Shown piece after piece: positions 35,677 through 44,751 of a DNA stretch of 64,000 bases. Position 1 is the stretch's first letter. Each line of letters opens with the position of its first letter. The notes below the pieces were generated by a model. That model ran no database searches. It was not told the origin of the DNA and worked only from the letters and a program-made list of their open reading frames with translations. This DNA comes from Lachnospiraceae bacterium (lineage in GTDB: Bacteria; Bacillota; Clostridia; Lachnospirales; Lachnospiraceae): positions 124,001 to 188,000 of the forward strand of contig SVEB01000011.1 in NCBI GenBank assembly GCA_015057635.1, given 5' to 3'. A program made the position numbers and the translations under genes.

Positions 35677-37467
35677 ATGGCTGAGTCGATGAGAGGCTTA
35701 CACAGAAGTCATAGATGTACGGAATTATCCAGTGCGAATATCGGGGAAACCGTTACCGTAATGGGTTGGGTACAGAAAAGCAGAAATAAAGGTGGTATCA
35801 TCTTTGTTGATTTAAGAGACCGTTCCGGTTTATTACAGATTATTTTTGAGGAAAGCGATTGCGGAGCAGAACACTTTGCAAAAGCAGAAAAGCTTAGAAG
35901 TGAATTTGTTATTGCGGTTGTTGGTAAGGTAGAAGCACGTTCCGGCGCTGTAAATGAAAACCTTGCGACAGGTGATATTGAAATCAGAGCTTTAGAAGTA
36001 CGCATTCTTTCCGAAGCAGAAACACCTCCTTTCCCAATTGAGGAAAACTCTAAGACAAAAGAAGAGTTACGTTTAAAATACCGTTACTTAGATTTAAGAA
36101 GACCAGATCTTCAGAGAAATTTAATGATGAGAAGCCATGTAGCGACTTTAACACGTGAATTCTTAGCAAAGGAAGGATTCCTTGAAATCGAAACTCCAAT
36201 GCTTACAAAGTCCACACCAGAAGGCGCAAGAGATTACTTAGTACCAAGCCGTGTACACCCAGGTAACTTCTATGCTCTTCCACAGTCTCCACAGTTATTC
36301 AAGCAGTTATTAATGGTATCTGGTTATGATAGATACTTCCAGATTGTAAAATGCTTCCGTGATGAAGATTTACGTGCGGACAGACAGCCTGAATTCACAC
36401 AGATCGATATGGAATTATCTTTCGTTGATGTAGAAGATGTATTAGATGTAAATGAACGTTTATTACAGAAGTTATTCAAAGAAGTAAAAGGAATCGACAT
36501 TTCCCTTCCAATTCAGAGAATGACATGGCAGGAAGCAATGGACCGTTTCGGTTCCGATAAGCCGGATACTCGTTTTGGCATGGAATTAAAGAACGTATCC
36601 GATATCGTAAAAGGATGCGGATTCTCTGTATTCACAGGCGCACTTGAAAACGGTGGATCTGTTCGCGGTATCAATGCAGAAGGCCAGGGCGAAATGCCAC
36701 GTAAGAAGATCGACGCATTAGTCGATTATGCAAAAGGCTTCGGTGCAAAAGGTCTTGCTTACATCGCAATCCAGGCAGACGGCACAAGAAAATCTTCCTT
36801 CGCGAAGTTCATGACAGACGAAGAGATGGATGCTTTAATTGCAGCAATGGACGGTAAGAACGGCGATTTATTATTATTCGCAGCAGACAAGAACAAAGTA
36901 GTTTACGATGTTCTTGGTAACTTACGTCTTGAGATCGCAAGAAACTTAGATATCTTAGACAAGAATCAGTATAACTTCTTATGGGTAACAGAGTTCCCAC
37001 TTCTTGAGTACTCCGAAGAAGAAGGCAGATATACTGCAATGCATCATCCATTCACAATGCCAATGGAAGAAGATTTAGACTTATTAGAAACAGATCCAGG
37101 AAAAGTTCGTGCGAAGGCTTACGATATCGTATTAAACGGTACCGAAATCGGCGGCGGCTCCGTTCGTATCTTCCAGAACCACGTTCAGGAAAAGATGTTT
37201 GAAGTATTAGGATTCAGTAAAGAAGATGCATATGACCGTTTCGGTTTCTTATTAAATGCATTCAAATACGGTGTTCCACCACACGCTGGTCTTGCATACG
37301 GTCTTGACCGTCTTGTTATGCTTATGGCAGGCGAAGATTCCATCCGTGATGTAATTGCATTCCCTAAGGTTAAGGATGCTTCTTGCTTAATGACAGATGC
37401 ACCAAACGTAGTAGATGCAAAACAGCTCGATGAACTTATGATCGCAATTCAGAGCGTAGAAGAATAG
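35677..37467 (+). CDS. aspS: Aspartate--tRNA ligase, bacterial type
   Basis: Charges tRNA(Asp). The 596-residue length and the bacterial GAD insertion domain (residues about 290-410) mark the bacterial form. The OB-fold anticodon domain (V-M-G-W-V-Q-K-S-R-N-K-G-G), the class II motif 2 region (F-R-D-E-D-L-R-A-D-R-Q-P-E-F-T-Q-I-D) and motif 3 (G-L-A-Y-G-L-D-R) are present. A second, archaeal-type AspRS lies at 58036. Two AspRS forms fit a division between tRNA(Asp) and the transamidation route for tRNA(Asn). GGAGGAA precedes the ATG. Confidence 0.97.
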   Translation: MAESMRGLHRSHRCTELSSANIGETVTVMGWVQKSRNKGGIIFVDLRDRSGLLQIIFEESDCGAEHFAKAEKLRSEFVIAVVGKVEARSGAVNENLATGDIEIRALEVRILSEAETPPFPIEENSKTKEELRLKYRYLDLRRPDLQRNLMMRSHVATLTREFLAKEGFLEIETPMLTKSTPEGARDYLVPSRVHPGNFYALPQSPQLFKQLLMVSGYDRYFQIVKCFRDEDLRADRQPEFTQIDMELSFVDVEDVLDVNERLLQKLFKEVKGIDISLPIQRMTWQEAMDRFGSDKPDTRFGMELKNVSDIVKGCGFSVFTGALENGGSVRGINAEGQGEMPRKKIDALVDYAKGFGAKGLAYIAIQADGTRKSSFAKFMTDEEMDALIAAMDGKNGDLLLFAADKNKVVYDVLGNLRLEIARNLDILDKNQYNFLWVTEFPLLEYSEEEGRYTAMHHPFTMPMEEDLDLLETDPGKVRAKAYDIVLNGTEIGGGSVRIFQNHVQEKMFEVLGFSKEDAYDRFGFLLNAFKYGVPPHAGLAYGLDRLVMLMAGEDSIRDVIAFPKVKDASCLMTDAPNVVDAKQLDELMIAIQSVEE

Positions 37468-37468
37468 A

Positions 37469-37768
37469 TTTAACACTTCTTGGCTAATTTTTGGGCGAGA
37501 AGACTGGTGAATAGGGATTTTGAAAAAGTGAAACAGCTTTGCTTCGATTCGGATATTCTATTTTTCTAACATGCATTTTCTTGATGATCAACAAGAGAAA
37601 AAAGGGCAAACTCCGAGCTGTGCTCGTCAAACATGCCGTTTTTTCTCTTATCATCAAGTAAATCCGTGTAAGAAAAATTAGAATATCCTCATAGGCGCAA
37701 AGCTGTTTCACTTTTTCGAAATCCCTTTTATTTAGGTGGGGAGCCAAAAATCAGCTGAGAAGTTTAAC
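37469..37768. repeat. Giant imperfect palindrome after aspS
   Basis: An approximately 300-bp inverted repeat beginning 1 nt after the aspS stop. Paired blocks from outside in: TTAACACTTCT / AGAAGTTTAA; GGCTAATTTTTGG / GAGCCAAAAATC; GGGATTTTGAAAAAGTG / CACTTTTTCGAAATCCC; AAACAGCTTTGC / GCAAAGCTGTTT; GGATATTCTA / TAGAATATCC; CTTGATGA / TCATCAAG; AAGAGAAAAAA / TTTTTTCTCTT. The apex is GAGCTGTGCTC. Same placement and scale as the six-copy family but without its sequence islands. Confidence 0.85.
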
Positions 37769-38021
37769 TCGAAAGGACCTTAATTCGAAAGGGCTTTAAC
37801 TCTTATTGGATTTTAATGCTTAAGCCACTTTAATTTTTATAGGGCGATAAGAACTAAGGGACTTTAATTGCTATGGGAATTTAGATGGAATGATGTGTAT
37901 CAGAAAGAGTGAGATTAAGAGAAATTGAATGAGATGTGTTTGGAGAAAGGCCCAGTGTTCATGGAAAGGAAGCATGGATAACGAGGGCTTTTTGATAAGG
38001 AAAGAAAGAGGACGATAGAGA
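37769..38021. other. Intergenic region with short near-repeats, no gene
   Basis: Contains a loose run of similar units (variants of AAGGACTTTAATT: GAAAGGACCTTAATTCG, GAAAGGGCTTTAACTC, GGGACTTTAATTG) between about 37770 and 37890. It looks like a degenerate short direct repeat. No RNA or protein gene recognised. Confidence 0.4.
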
Positions 38022-38300
38022 ATGGATCGGATCATTATTATTTATGTTGTTATAATGAATCTTGCTGGGTATATCAGCATGGGAATTGATAAACGGAAGG
38101 CGAAGAGAGGGGATTACCGGATTCCGGAGAGGGTGCTGTTTGGCATCGCGATCTTCGGAGGGAGCATCGGGTCTATAATCGGGATGCAGAAGTTCAGACA
38201 TAAGACGAAACATAAGAGCTTTGTGTATGGAATGCCTGCGATTCTGTGTCTTCACATAATCACGATTGTGGCATGCTACTTCTGGTTTTGTGTAAAATAG
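38022..38300 (+). CDS. DUF1294 family small membrane protein
   Basis: A 92-residue protein that fits the DUF1294 pattern: an N-terminal helix (about 4-20), the conserved M-G-I-D-K-R-K-A-K-R-G-D-Y-R-I-P-E segment, a G-G-S-I-G-S-I-I-G-M helix, the H-K-T-K-H-K-S-F core and a C-terminal hydrophobic helix. Probably an integral membrane protein. Function is unknown; in other bacteria DUF1294 is sometimes fused to cold-shock domains, and a cold shock gene lies 270 nt downstream here. The RBS is a modest AAAGAGGA. Confidence 0.8.
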   Translation: MDRIIIIYVVIMNLAGYISMGIDKRKAKRGDYRIPERVLFGIAIFGGSIGSIIGMQKFRHKTKHKSFVYGMPAILCLHIITIVACYFWFCVK

Positions 38301-38485
38301 CGTGATGATATATTCTGTTTAAAGAAAATAAAATTGGAAAAATAGAAAAGGTGGAATTCCAACAGAGGTTATGAGATATTTCAGAGATATACACGAAATA
38401 ATAGGAAATATAGCGTATTGAAAATCGAAAAAGGAAAATAAACCATAAAAAATACAGAAATAGGGTATTAATTACCAAAATTAGT

Positions 38486-38514
38486 TTGACATAAATGGAA
38501 AATAATGTTATTAT
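38486..38514 (+). promoter_or_regulatory. Strong sigma-A promoter for the cold shock gene
   Basis: A perfect TTGACA (38486-38491), 17 bp, TATTAT (38509-38514), giving a 5' UTR of about 48 nt. Confidence 0.7.
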
Positions 38515-38567
38515 GTATGTGTTGCAAGGGATTGCACAATATTATTTATTTTTTGGAGGATATACTC

Positions 38568-38768
38568 ATGAACAGAGGTACAGTTAAGTGGTTTAACAAT
38601 CAGAAGGGTTTTGGATTCATCTGTGATGAACAGGGCAACGACGTATTCGTACATTATTCAGGTCTTAACATGGAAGGCTTCAAGTCTTTAGAAGAAGGCC
38701 AGGAAGTAGAATTTGAAGTAGTTCAGGGTGCTAAAGGACCACAGGCTACTAATGTAACAAGATTATAA
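38568..38768 (+). CDS. Cold shock domain protein (CspA family)
   Basis: A 66-residue single-stranded nucleic acid binding protein and RNA chaperone. Both RNA-binding motifs are visible: K-G-F-G-F-I (RNP1) and V-F-V-H-Y (RNP2). The N-terminal [10 protein letters not shown] and C-terminal G-P-Q-A-T-N-V are typical. The frame is open from 38505, but the start at 38568 has GGAGGA 7 nt upstream and gives the standard length. It has its own strong promoter and a terminator downstream. Confidence 0.96.
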   Translation: MNRGTVKWFNNQKGFGFICDEQGNDVFVHYSGLNMEGFKSLEEGQEVEFEVVQGAKGPQATNVTRL

Positions 38769-38852
38769 TCAAGAAAAGCTACGGTGTACCTTTTTATTAT
38801 ATATAAATTGAAAAATTTTGTATAGAAAGCTATATTAGTAGAGTCATTGATT

Positions 38853-38889
38853 AGGAGTGTGATAGAAGTTTCTATCACACTCTTTTTTT
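38853..38889 (+). terminator. Rho-independent terminator after the cold shock gene
   Basis: GGAGTGTGATAGAA / TTCTATCACACTC stem with a tiny loop, followed by TTTTTTT, about 85 nt after the stop. Confidence 0.85.
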
Positions 38890-39048
38890 ATAGAATGAGC
38901 AGGCAGAGACATAAACTTAGTCTTTTCATATATGTAAAATAATGGTATAATCATGGAATATAGTGAATATTTGTATTGCTGTAAGTTTGAATGACAGGTC
39001 GTTGAAATCACAAGGGATTTTAATGTTTGAAAAACGGAGGATGTAAGT

Positions 39049-40110
39049 ATGGGTATCACGAAGAAAGAATTTGGCCTTACAAAGGATTCAAGAAGCGCCA
39101 ATCTTTATACGCTTGCAAATGATAATGGCATGAAGGTGGTATTTTCCGATTACGGAGCAGTGATCGTAAGCATTTATGTGCCGGACCGGAACGGCAATGT
39201 CTGCGATATTGCACTTGGTTATGATACGATAGCGGCATATGAGCGGAATGCTCCGGGATATGGTTCCTTTATCGGAAGACATGCAAACCGGATTCAAGAT
39301 GCGAGATTTGAGCTAAATGGTGTGGTTTATCAGCTAGAAGTAAACGATGGAAAGAATAATTTACATAGTGCTTCTCACAGCTACAATAAATATTTCTATG
39401 ACGTCAGACACTATGCGGCAGACGGAGATATGAGCATTGAATTCAGCCGTCTGAGCCCGGATATGGAACAGGGTTTTCCGGGAAATCTGGATGTTTCGGT
39501 TACGTATACCCTTACGAAGGAAAATGAACTTGTAATTGAGTATTATGCAAGAAGTGATAAAGATACAATCGTGAACTTTACCAATCATTCTTACTTTAAT
39601 CTTTCGGGACATGCGTCCGGATCAGTTTTAAATCATATTGTAAGTATCAATGCGGATGCCTTTACTCCGACAACTGATGATCTGATTCCGACCGGGGAGA
39701 TTCGAAGTGTGGCAGGAACGCCAATGGATTTTCGAAAAGCAAAAACAATCGGCAGGGATATCAATGCCGACTATCTTCCTTTAAAACAGGCAGGGGGGTA
39801 TGATCATAATTACGTTCTTACCAAAAAAACGAATGGTCAGGTTGAAAAAGCCGCCGATCTGTATGATGAAAAGAGCGGCCGTTTCATGGAAGTTTACACC
39901 GATCTTCCAGGGATGCAATTCTATACCGGCAATTTCATTCCAGGCAATGAGCTTGGGAAAGACAATTACATCTATAAAAAACGTGATGGCGTATGTTTTG
40001 AGACACAGTATTTCCCGAACTCCTGTAACATCAAGAACTTCCCATCGTGCCGCCTCGGTGCATCCCAGGAATACGATTCTGTCACAATTTATAAATTCTC
40101 AGTCAAATAA
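39049..40110 (+). CDS. galM: Aldose 1-epimerase (galactose mutarotase)
   Basis: Interconverts alpha and beta anomers of galactose or glucose. The 353-residue beta-sandwich protein shows the family motifs G-S-F-I-G-R-H-A-N-R-I, N-G-K-N-N-L-H-S-A-S-H, the catalytic-His region F-T-N-H-S-Y-F-N-L-S-G-H, G-Y-D-H-N-Y-V-L and the terminal E-T-Q-Y-F-P-N-S. GGAGGA precedes the ATG. A TATAAT at 38946-38951 with a poor -35 may be its promoter. It converges on upp across a perfect 110-bp palindrome. Confidence 0.94.
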   Translation: MGITKKEFGLTKDSRSANLYTLANDNGMKVVFSDYGAVIVSIYVPDRNGNVCDIALGYDTIAAYERNAPGYGSFIGRHANRIQDARFELNGVVYQLEVNDGKNNLHSASHSYNKYFYDVRHYAADGDMSIEFSRLSPDMEQGFPGNLDVSVTYTLTKENELVIEYYARSDKDTIVNFTNHSYFNLSGHASGSVLNHIVSINADAFTPTTDDLIPTGEIRSVAGTPMDFRKAKTIGRDINADYLPLKQAGGYDHNYVLTKKTNGQVEKAADLYDEKSGRFMEVYTDLPGMQFYTGNFIPGNELGKDNYIYKKRDGVCFETQYFPNSCNIKNFPSCRLGASQEYDSVTIYKFSVK

Positions 40111-40113
40111 ACT

Positions 40114-40223
40114 AAGATTGCCGAAGGGATGAGACTGTAAGAGACGGCTGTGGTTGCCTAAATCCGAATTCGGATTTAGGCAGCCACAGCCGTCTCTTAC
40201 AGTCTCATCCCTTCGGCAATCTT
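40114..40223. repeat. Perfect 110-bp palindrome between galM and upp
   Basis: Two 55-nt arms are exact reverse complements apart from one T/G wobble pair. The centre is the GAATTC at 40166-40171, so there is essentially no loop. It begins 3 nt after the galM stop and ends 16 nt before the upp stop on the other strand. Either transcript would end in a very long hairpin, so it probably acts as a shared terminator although no T-run follows. Confidence 0.9.
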
Positions 40224-40239
40224 GTCCAGGATTAGAATA

Positions 40240-40869
40240 TTATTTAGTTCCGTAGATACGGTCGCCGGCGTCGCCGAGACCTGGGAGGATGTAACCGTGT
40301 TCATTAAGGCATTCGTCCATAGCACCGATGTAGATATCCACATCTGGATGTGCTTCCTGAAGCTTCTTAGTACCTTCTGGAGAAGCGATCAGGCAAAGGA
40401 AACGAATTTTCTTAATGCCGCGTTTTTTAAGTAAGGTAATAGCTGCAATAGCAGAACCGCCTGTTGCAAGCATAGGATCTACAACAAAGATTTCACGATC
40501 AGCCGCATCAGAAGGAAGCTTGCAGAAGTATTCAACAGGTTCTAATGTTTCTTCGTCACGGTATAAGCCAATATGTCCAACTTTTGCGTTTGGAGTCAGA
40601 ATCAGAACACCATCTGCCATATGCATGCCTGCACGTAAAATAGGAACAACACAAAGCTTCTTGCCTGCGATTTCTTTAACCGTAGTTTTCACTAACGGAG
40701 TTTCAATCTCTTTGTCAGCAAGTACAAGATTACGGCTTGCTTCATAGTAAATCAGCATCGCAACTTCTGATACAAGATCGCGGAATTCTTTGGTAGAAGT
40801 CTGTTTCATACGCATGATTCCGATTTTGTGCTGAATGAGTGGGTGGTCCATAACATAAACTGATGACAT
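40240..40869 (-). CDS. upp: Uracil phosphoribosyltransferase
   Basis: Salvages uracil to UMP with PRPP. The 209-residue protein has the Upp hallmarks: [19 protein letters not shown], the PRPP loop [11 protein letters not shown] and the terminal [21 protein letters not shown] lies 8 nt before the ATG on the - strand. It is one of only three - strand genes here. Confidence 0.96.
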   Translation of the reverse strand: MSSVYVMDHPLIQHKIGIMRMKQTSTKEFRDLVSEVAMLIYYEASRNLVLADKEIETPLVKTTVKEIAGKKLCVVPILRAGMHMADGVLILTPNAKVGHIGLYRDEETLEPVEYFCKLPSDAADREIFVVDPMLATGGSAIAAITLLKKRGIKKIRFLCLIASPEGTKKLQEAHPDVDIYIGAMDECLNEHGYILPGLGDAGDRIYGTK

Positions 40870-41084
40870 TTTATTACCTCCAAAGTAATGATACTATAAC
40901 TGTATCATAAAATTTCTATTCTCAATTATAGCAAACACATCCAATTTTTTAAAGCCTGTATTTACGTATTACAAAAAAAGTTGAAAAATGTGGATTATTT
41001 TGGTAATATGGAGGGCGCATGAGAGCGGAATGGTCCGATTGAAAGCAATCTGGACAAACTATAAAAGAAGAAGGATGAGGTGGA

Positions 41085-42569
41085 ATGCATCAAGATACCA
41101 AAAAAAGAATGGATGATATTGAACAGAAAGGAAGAAAGTGTCTTATCTTAATTCAATTTCTGCTAAATGCAGCAATGGGAACATTGTTTGGATTGGATAT
41201 TGGATATGCGGTCAAGATAATCTATCAGTGTAGTAAAAAGAAACAAGCGCCGGAACTGAATCTGGAACTTCTGTGTATGCTGTTTTTATCTGGCTGCATC
41301 ATTTTTTTAATCTATCGTGCAAGAGAAAATGCACAGTCTTTGTATGATTTTGTAACACAGCTGCAGGCCTTGTTGATCACATCTGAGCAGGACGTAATGA
41401 TAGATCAGAAAGAAGAATCTATGTTTCTTGATAACAACCATATGGTGGAAAGAAGGAACGATGAGAGAAGGCAAGAAAAGCCATCCAAAAGGAAAATGCG
41501 AGTTCTGATTATTGATGATAATACAGTCAGCAGGCTTGTGTTACGGAATATGCTTGCCAGTGAACCGGTTGAGATTGAGGAAGCGGAAGATGGAAAAAAG
41601 GGCATAGATATCCTTAAAGAGAAAGAAATAGATTTAATTTTCTTAGATTATCTGATGCCAAAACAAAATGGAGTAGAAGTGGCCAGGAAAATCAGAGAAA
41701 GCAAGGAGGCTTGGGCTAATATCCGGATTGTCGGCCTCTCTGCAAATGAGGATGAAACATTAAGAGAGGCATTTGAAGAGCAGGGAGTAGAGGAGCTGAT
41801 TCCAAAGCCATTTGCAATTGACAGAGTGCTGGCATGCCTGCAGATGGAAAAGAAAGAAATAAAATCAGAAATGCACCAAGAAAATCAGGAATTAGGCGCT
41901 TATAAGAAGTTGCTTTTAAAGCCGGGGGAAGGATATAAGGTAGAAAAGTCCAAAGTCAGGACAAAGCTGCACAGTTACCTTTTATCAGTAAATGGACTGG
42001 ATTATGAGGAAGGAATGAAATATTCTGTTGGAAATGAGGAACAATATGAGCAGATTTTAGAATTGGCCATACAATATAGTAAGAAGTTTGTCTTAGATCT
42101 GCCAGTGTATACAGAACAGAATAATCAGGACAAAATCTTATATGAGCTTCATGCAGTTCGTGGTATTTTAGCACATATTGGGGCTAAAATGCTGTATACA
42201 CAAGTGGAAGAAGCCGAGCATCGAATTAAGAATGAGGGGATTGTGCCGATGGCGCAAATTGAGTATCTGATTCACCAGATAACAGTCTTTCAATGTGAAC
42301 TCGAACATGCGATTTCTGCATATAATAGTAGTGAAACAAAAGACTCAGAAACCATAGCAGATCAAACGTCAGAAGAAGAAATAAGCAAGTTAAAAGAACA
42401 GGCTGTTTTTTATGCAAATAACTATGAATATCACGAAATGATGGGTGCGCTTGAGATGTTAAACAAGACAGGAAATCAGGAATGGAAGGATTTGATACAG
42501 ATAGCCATACAGGCAGCAGGCACTTTCGATTATGAGAAAGTGAAAGAGATTCTTTCCAGCATTCATTAA
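41085..42569 (+). CDS. Membrane-anchored response-regulator receiver plus HPt protein
   Basis: A 494-residue signalling protein without a kinase core. Two hydrophobic helices (about 18-38 and 58-78) precede a receiver domain (about 138-260) with the acidic pair at Asp144/Asp145 (I-I-D-D), phospho-acceptor Asp188 (F-L-D-Y-L-M-P) and Lys in I-P-K-P. An HPt-like domain follows, with phospho-accepting His356 in L-H-A-V-R-G-I-L-A-H-I-G-A, and then a C-terminal helical tail. It could act as a phosphorelay intermediate at the membrane. The kinase partner and output are not in the window. GAGGTGG precedes the ATG. Confidence 0.8.
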   Translation: MHQDTKKRMDDIEQKGRKCLILIQFLLNAAMGTLFGLDIGYAVKIIYQCSKKKQAPELNLELLCMLFLSGCIIFLIYRARENAQSLYDFVTQLQALLITSEQDVMIDQKEESMFLDNNHMVERRNDERRQEKPSKRKMRVLIIDDNTVSRLVLRNMLASEPVEIEEAEDGKKGIDILKEKEIDLIFLDYLMPKQNGVEVARKIRESKEAWANIRIVGLSANEDETLREAFEEQGVEELIPKPFAIDRVLACLQMEKKEIKSEMHQENQELGAYKKLLLKPGEGYKVEKSKVRTKLHSYLLSVNGLDYEEGMKYSVGNEEQYEQILELAIQYSKKFVLDLPVYTEQNNQDKILYELHAVRGILAHIGAKMLYTQVEEAEHRIKNEGIVPMAQIEYLIHQITVFQCELEHAISAYNSSETKDSETIADQTSEEEISKLKEQAVFYANNYEYHEMMGALEMLNKTGNQEWKDLIQIAIQAAGTFDYEKVKEILSSIH

Positions 42570-42584
42570 AAAATGGACAGAGGA

Positions 42585-42627
42585 GAAGCCCGGTAGAGGG
42601 GGAGGGTAACTGCCGGGCTTTGTTTTA
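42585..42627 (+). terminator. Rho-independent terminator after the REC-HPt gene
   Basis: AGCCCGG / CCGGGCT stem around a purine-rich loop, followed by TTGTTTTA. Confidence 0.7.
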
Positions 42628-42896
42628 TGAAAAAAATTATCTTGTAAGCAAATTATAATATAAGGTATAGCTTGTTTCGCTTTACTTTATGATGTTATTA
42701 TAATGGACATTTATGAGTATAGTATGGCTAAGTTATGAACAAATTGTGAATAGTTTCATGCAGAAGGTAAAAGGTGCATGGAGGTACGTGGCTGAAGAAT
42801 AATGAGTGATGGGAATCATACAAAAATTACAAGATTTGATTATCTTACTTGGCAGATACTAAGGAAAGAGAAATATCCGCGGAAGGAAGTGGAGTA

Positions 42897-43352
42897 ATGG
42901 CAAGCGTTTTTAAAAGATTAATACGAAAGGAGCTGGGGATTAACAGCTACAATAAGTATTTTGCATACATTCAAAAAAACATAAAAAATAAGTCACTGGA
43001 GAGCAAAGATGTATATGAAGATATTTATGAAAAACTAAAAGACAGAGATATTGAATCCATTGCGAGAATGCATGATCGGTTAAATGATGCGATGCTTCTG
43101 GCGTTTCGGATAAGCAGGACTTATTTTATGGCATTTATCGCATATATTGCAGCATCTATTTTTTTATTGGTAAAAGGTTTAAATCCAGCAATTACGATTG
43201 TTGCTCTGTCCTTAACGAGCGTTTGTTTCATTATAAAAACATATGAATTTGTCGTAAACAAATACTGTTATGTGGATGCACAGATTGTACTGGTTTATAA
43301 GGCGGTATTGGAGAAGATCATTTTGAGTCATGTGAAGAGTCGAAATATTTAA
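42897..43352 (+). CDS. Small membrane protein of unknown function
   Basis: A 151-residue protein I do not recognise. A charged, helical N-terminal half is followed by two hydrophobic helices (M-A-F-I-A-Y-I-A-A-S-I-F-L-L and I-V-A-L-S-L-T-S-V-C-F-I-I) and a short tail, so it is probably a two-pass membrane protein with its N-terminal domain in the cytoplasm. The frame is open from TTG 42849, but ATG 42897 has GGAAGGAAGTGGAG before it. A terminator follows. The gap 42628-42896 shows no other feature. Confidence 0.6.
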   Translation: MASVFKRLIRKELGINSYNKYFAYIQKNIKNKSLESKDVYEDIYEKLKDRDIESIARMHDRLNDAMLLAFRISRTYFMAFIAYIAASIFLLVKGLNPAITIVALSLTSVCFIIKTYEFVVNKYCYVDAQIVLVYKAVLEKIILSHVKSRNI

Positions 43353-43366
43353 GTAGAAAATAAGGG

Positions 43367-43424
43367 ATACAGGACAGTAAGACCAATAAAATGGAAAAGC
43401 TTATTGGCTGTCCTGTATTTTTAT
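43367..43424 (+). terminator. Terminator after the small membrane protein gene
   Basis: ATACAGGACAG pairs with CTGTCCTGTAT, and inside it CCAATAA pairs with TTATTGG; TTTTTAT follows. It separates the gene from the B12-riboswitch promoter. Confidence 0.75.
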
Positions 43425-43457
43425 CCGATAGATTTATTAGATTAGCTACTATTTTCC

Positions 43458-43486
43458 TTGCTATTTGGAATAGAATTGTATATAAT
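43458..43486 (+). promoter_or_regulatory. Sigma-A type promoter of the B12 riboswitch transcript
   Basis: TTGCTA (43458-43463), 17 bp, TATAAT (43481-43486), placed directly before the riboswitch. Confidence 0.65.
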
Positions 43487-43494
43487 AACTCCGA

Positions 43495-43676
43495 CTATAT
43501 GGTGCTTAATAAGTTAAAAGGGAATATGGTGCAAGTCCATAACAGCCCCCGCTACTGTAAGTGGGATGAAAGCTGAAGATGTCATTGAGAGAAGGAAGTC
43601 TGCCGCAGGACGGCCTTTTTTTGAGAAGACTCAGCAAGTAAACCGATCACGAGTCAGGAAACCTGCCATATGGGAG
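43495..43676 (+). promoter_or_regulatory. Cobalamin (B12) riboswitch
   Basis: The standard conserved blocks appear in order: GGTGC at the start, AAAAGGGAA, GGTGCAAGTCC, the core AGCCCCCGCTACTGT and, near the 3' end, GAGTCAGGAAACCTGCC. It lies between a good promoter and an uptake transporter operon, so adenosylcobalamin or a related corrinoid should repress the downstream genes. Confidence 0.95.
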
Positions 43677-43719
43677 AAAATTCATCTTCGGGAGGGAGAT
43701 GAAGAAGAAGGAGTAAACG

Positions 43720-44739
43720 ATGAAAAAGTTTAAAAAGTTAGTAGCAGTATTATGTCTTGCGACAATGGTACTTGGCTTAACAGCGTGCGGCAGCAGCCAG
43801 AATCAGAACGAGACAATACCAACACCAGTGGTTACAGAGGATAGCAATGTAACCGTTACACCGGAAGCAAGCGAAGAACCAACAGAAGCACCTGCTGATG
43901 AGCAGACAGATGCCAGTGTTACTTACCCAGTGACAATCACAGATTCCAATGAAACTGAGATTACATTAGAGGAAGAACCACAGAAGGTTATTTCCGTAGC
44001 TCCAAACATTACAGAGATGATTTATGCGTTAGGCGCAGAAGATAAGTTAGTCGGACGTACAAACTTCTGTGATTATCCGGCAGAAGTGGAAAGTGTGGAA
44101 TCCATCGGAACACTTAGAAGCCCAGACGTAGAAAAAATCATTGATTTAGAACCAGACGTTGTAATTGCATCCACACATTTTGCAGAAGATGTGGAACAGC
44201 AGTTAACGGACCTTGGGATCAAGGTAGTTGTTCTTTATGAAGAACATGAAGTGACTGGCGTTTATACGATGATTGAGACAATGGGAACTATGTTTAATAA
44301 AACAGCCGAAGCAGAAGAAATCGTGACAGGCATGAAAGATAGCATTGCACAAACAGAAAGCCTTGTTGAAGGTTTAGAAGCACCAAGCGTATACTATGTA
44401 GTAGGCTTCGGTGAAGGCGGTGACTACACAGCCGGCGGTGATACTTTCGTATCCGGCCTTATCACACTAGCTGGCGGTAATAATATTGCAAGCGATGTAT
44501 CAGGATGGTCTTATTCTTTAGAAAGCTTAGTAGAAGCAGACCCTGATATCATTGTCGTAAGAGCGGGACAGAAAGAAGCATTCTCATCCGCTGATACGTA
44601 TAAGGATTTAACAGCAGTGAAAAACGGAAGAGTTTATGAAATCAATAATAATTTACTAGACCGTCAGGGTGTACGTAATGCAGAAGGCGTTCGCGCTTTA
44701 GCTGAAATATTCTATCCGGAAGTTTTTGCAAATAAATAA
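43720..44739 (+). CDS. btuF: Corrinoid ABC transporter substrate-binding lipoprotein (BtuF-like)
   Basis: A 339-residue extracellular solute-binding protein. The lipoprotein signal peptide ends in L-T-A-C-G; a Thr/Glu/Pro-rich linker (about 27-65) precedes a periplasmic-binding fold of the FecB/BtuF type (V-I-S-V-A-P-N-I-T-E-M-I-Y-A-L-G; P-D-V-V-I-A-S). The family also serves iron-siderophores and haem, but the B12 riboswitch directly upstream makes a cobalamin or cobinamide substrate likely. First gene of a binding protein-permease-ATPase operon. Confidence 0.9.
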   Translation: MKKFKKLVAVLCLATMVLGLTACGSSQNQNETIPTPVVTEDSNVTVTPEASEEPTEAPADEQTDASVTYPVTITDSNETEITLEEEPQKVISVAPNITEMIYALGAEDKLVGRTNFCDYPAEVESVESIGTLRSPDVEKIIDLEPDVVIASTHFAEDVEQQLTDLGIKVVVLYEEHEVTGVYTMIETMGTMFNKTAEAEEIVTGMKDSIAQTESLVEGLEAPSVYYVVGFGEGGDYTAGGDTFVSGLITLAGGNNIASDVSGWSYSLESLVEADPDIIVVRAGQKEAFSSADTYKDLTAVKNGRVYEINNNLLDRQGVRNAEGVRALAEIFYPEVFANK

Positions 44740-44751
44740 TGATCACCATTT

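Noticed and set aside
43391-43576. Open frame of 61 codons
   Set aside because: It overlaps the terminator and the B12 riboswitch; the protein has no domain and no RBS, so the RNA explains the sequence.
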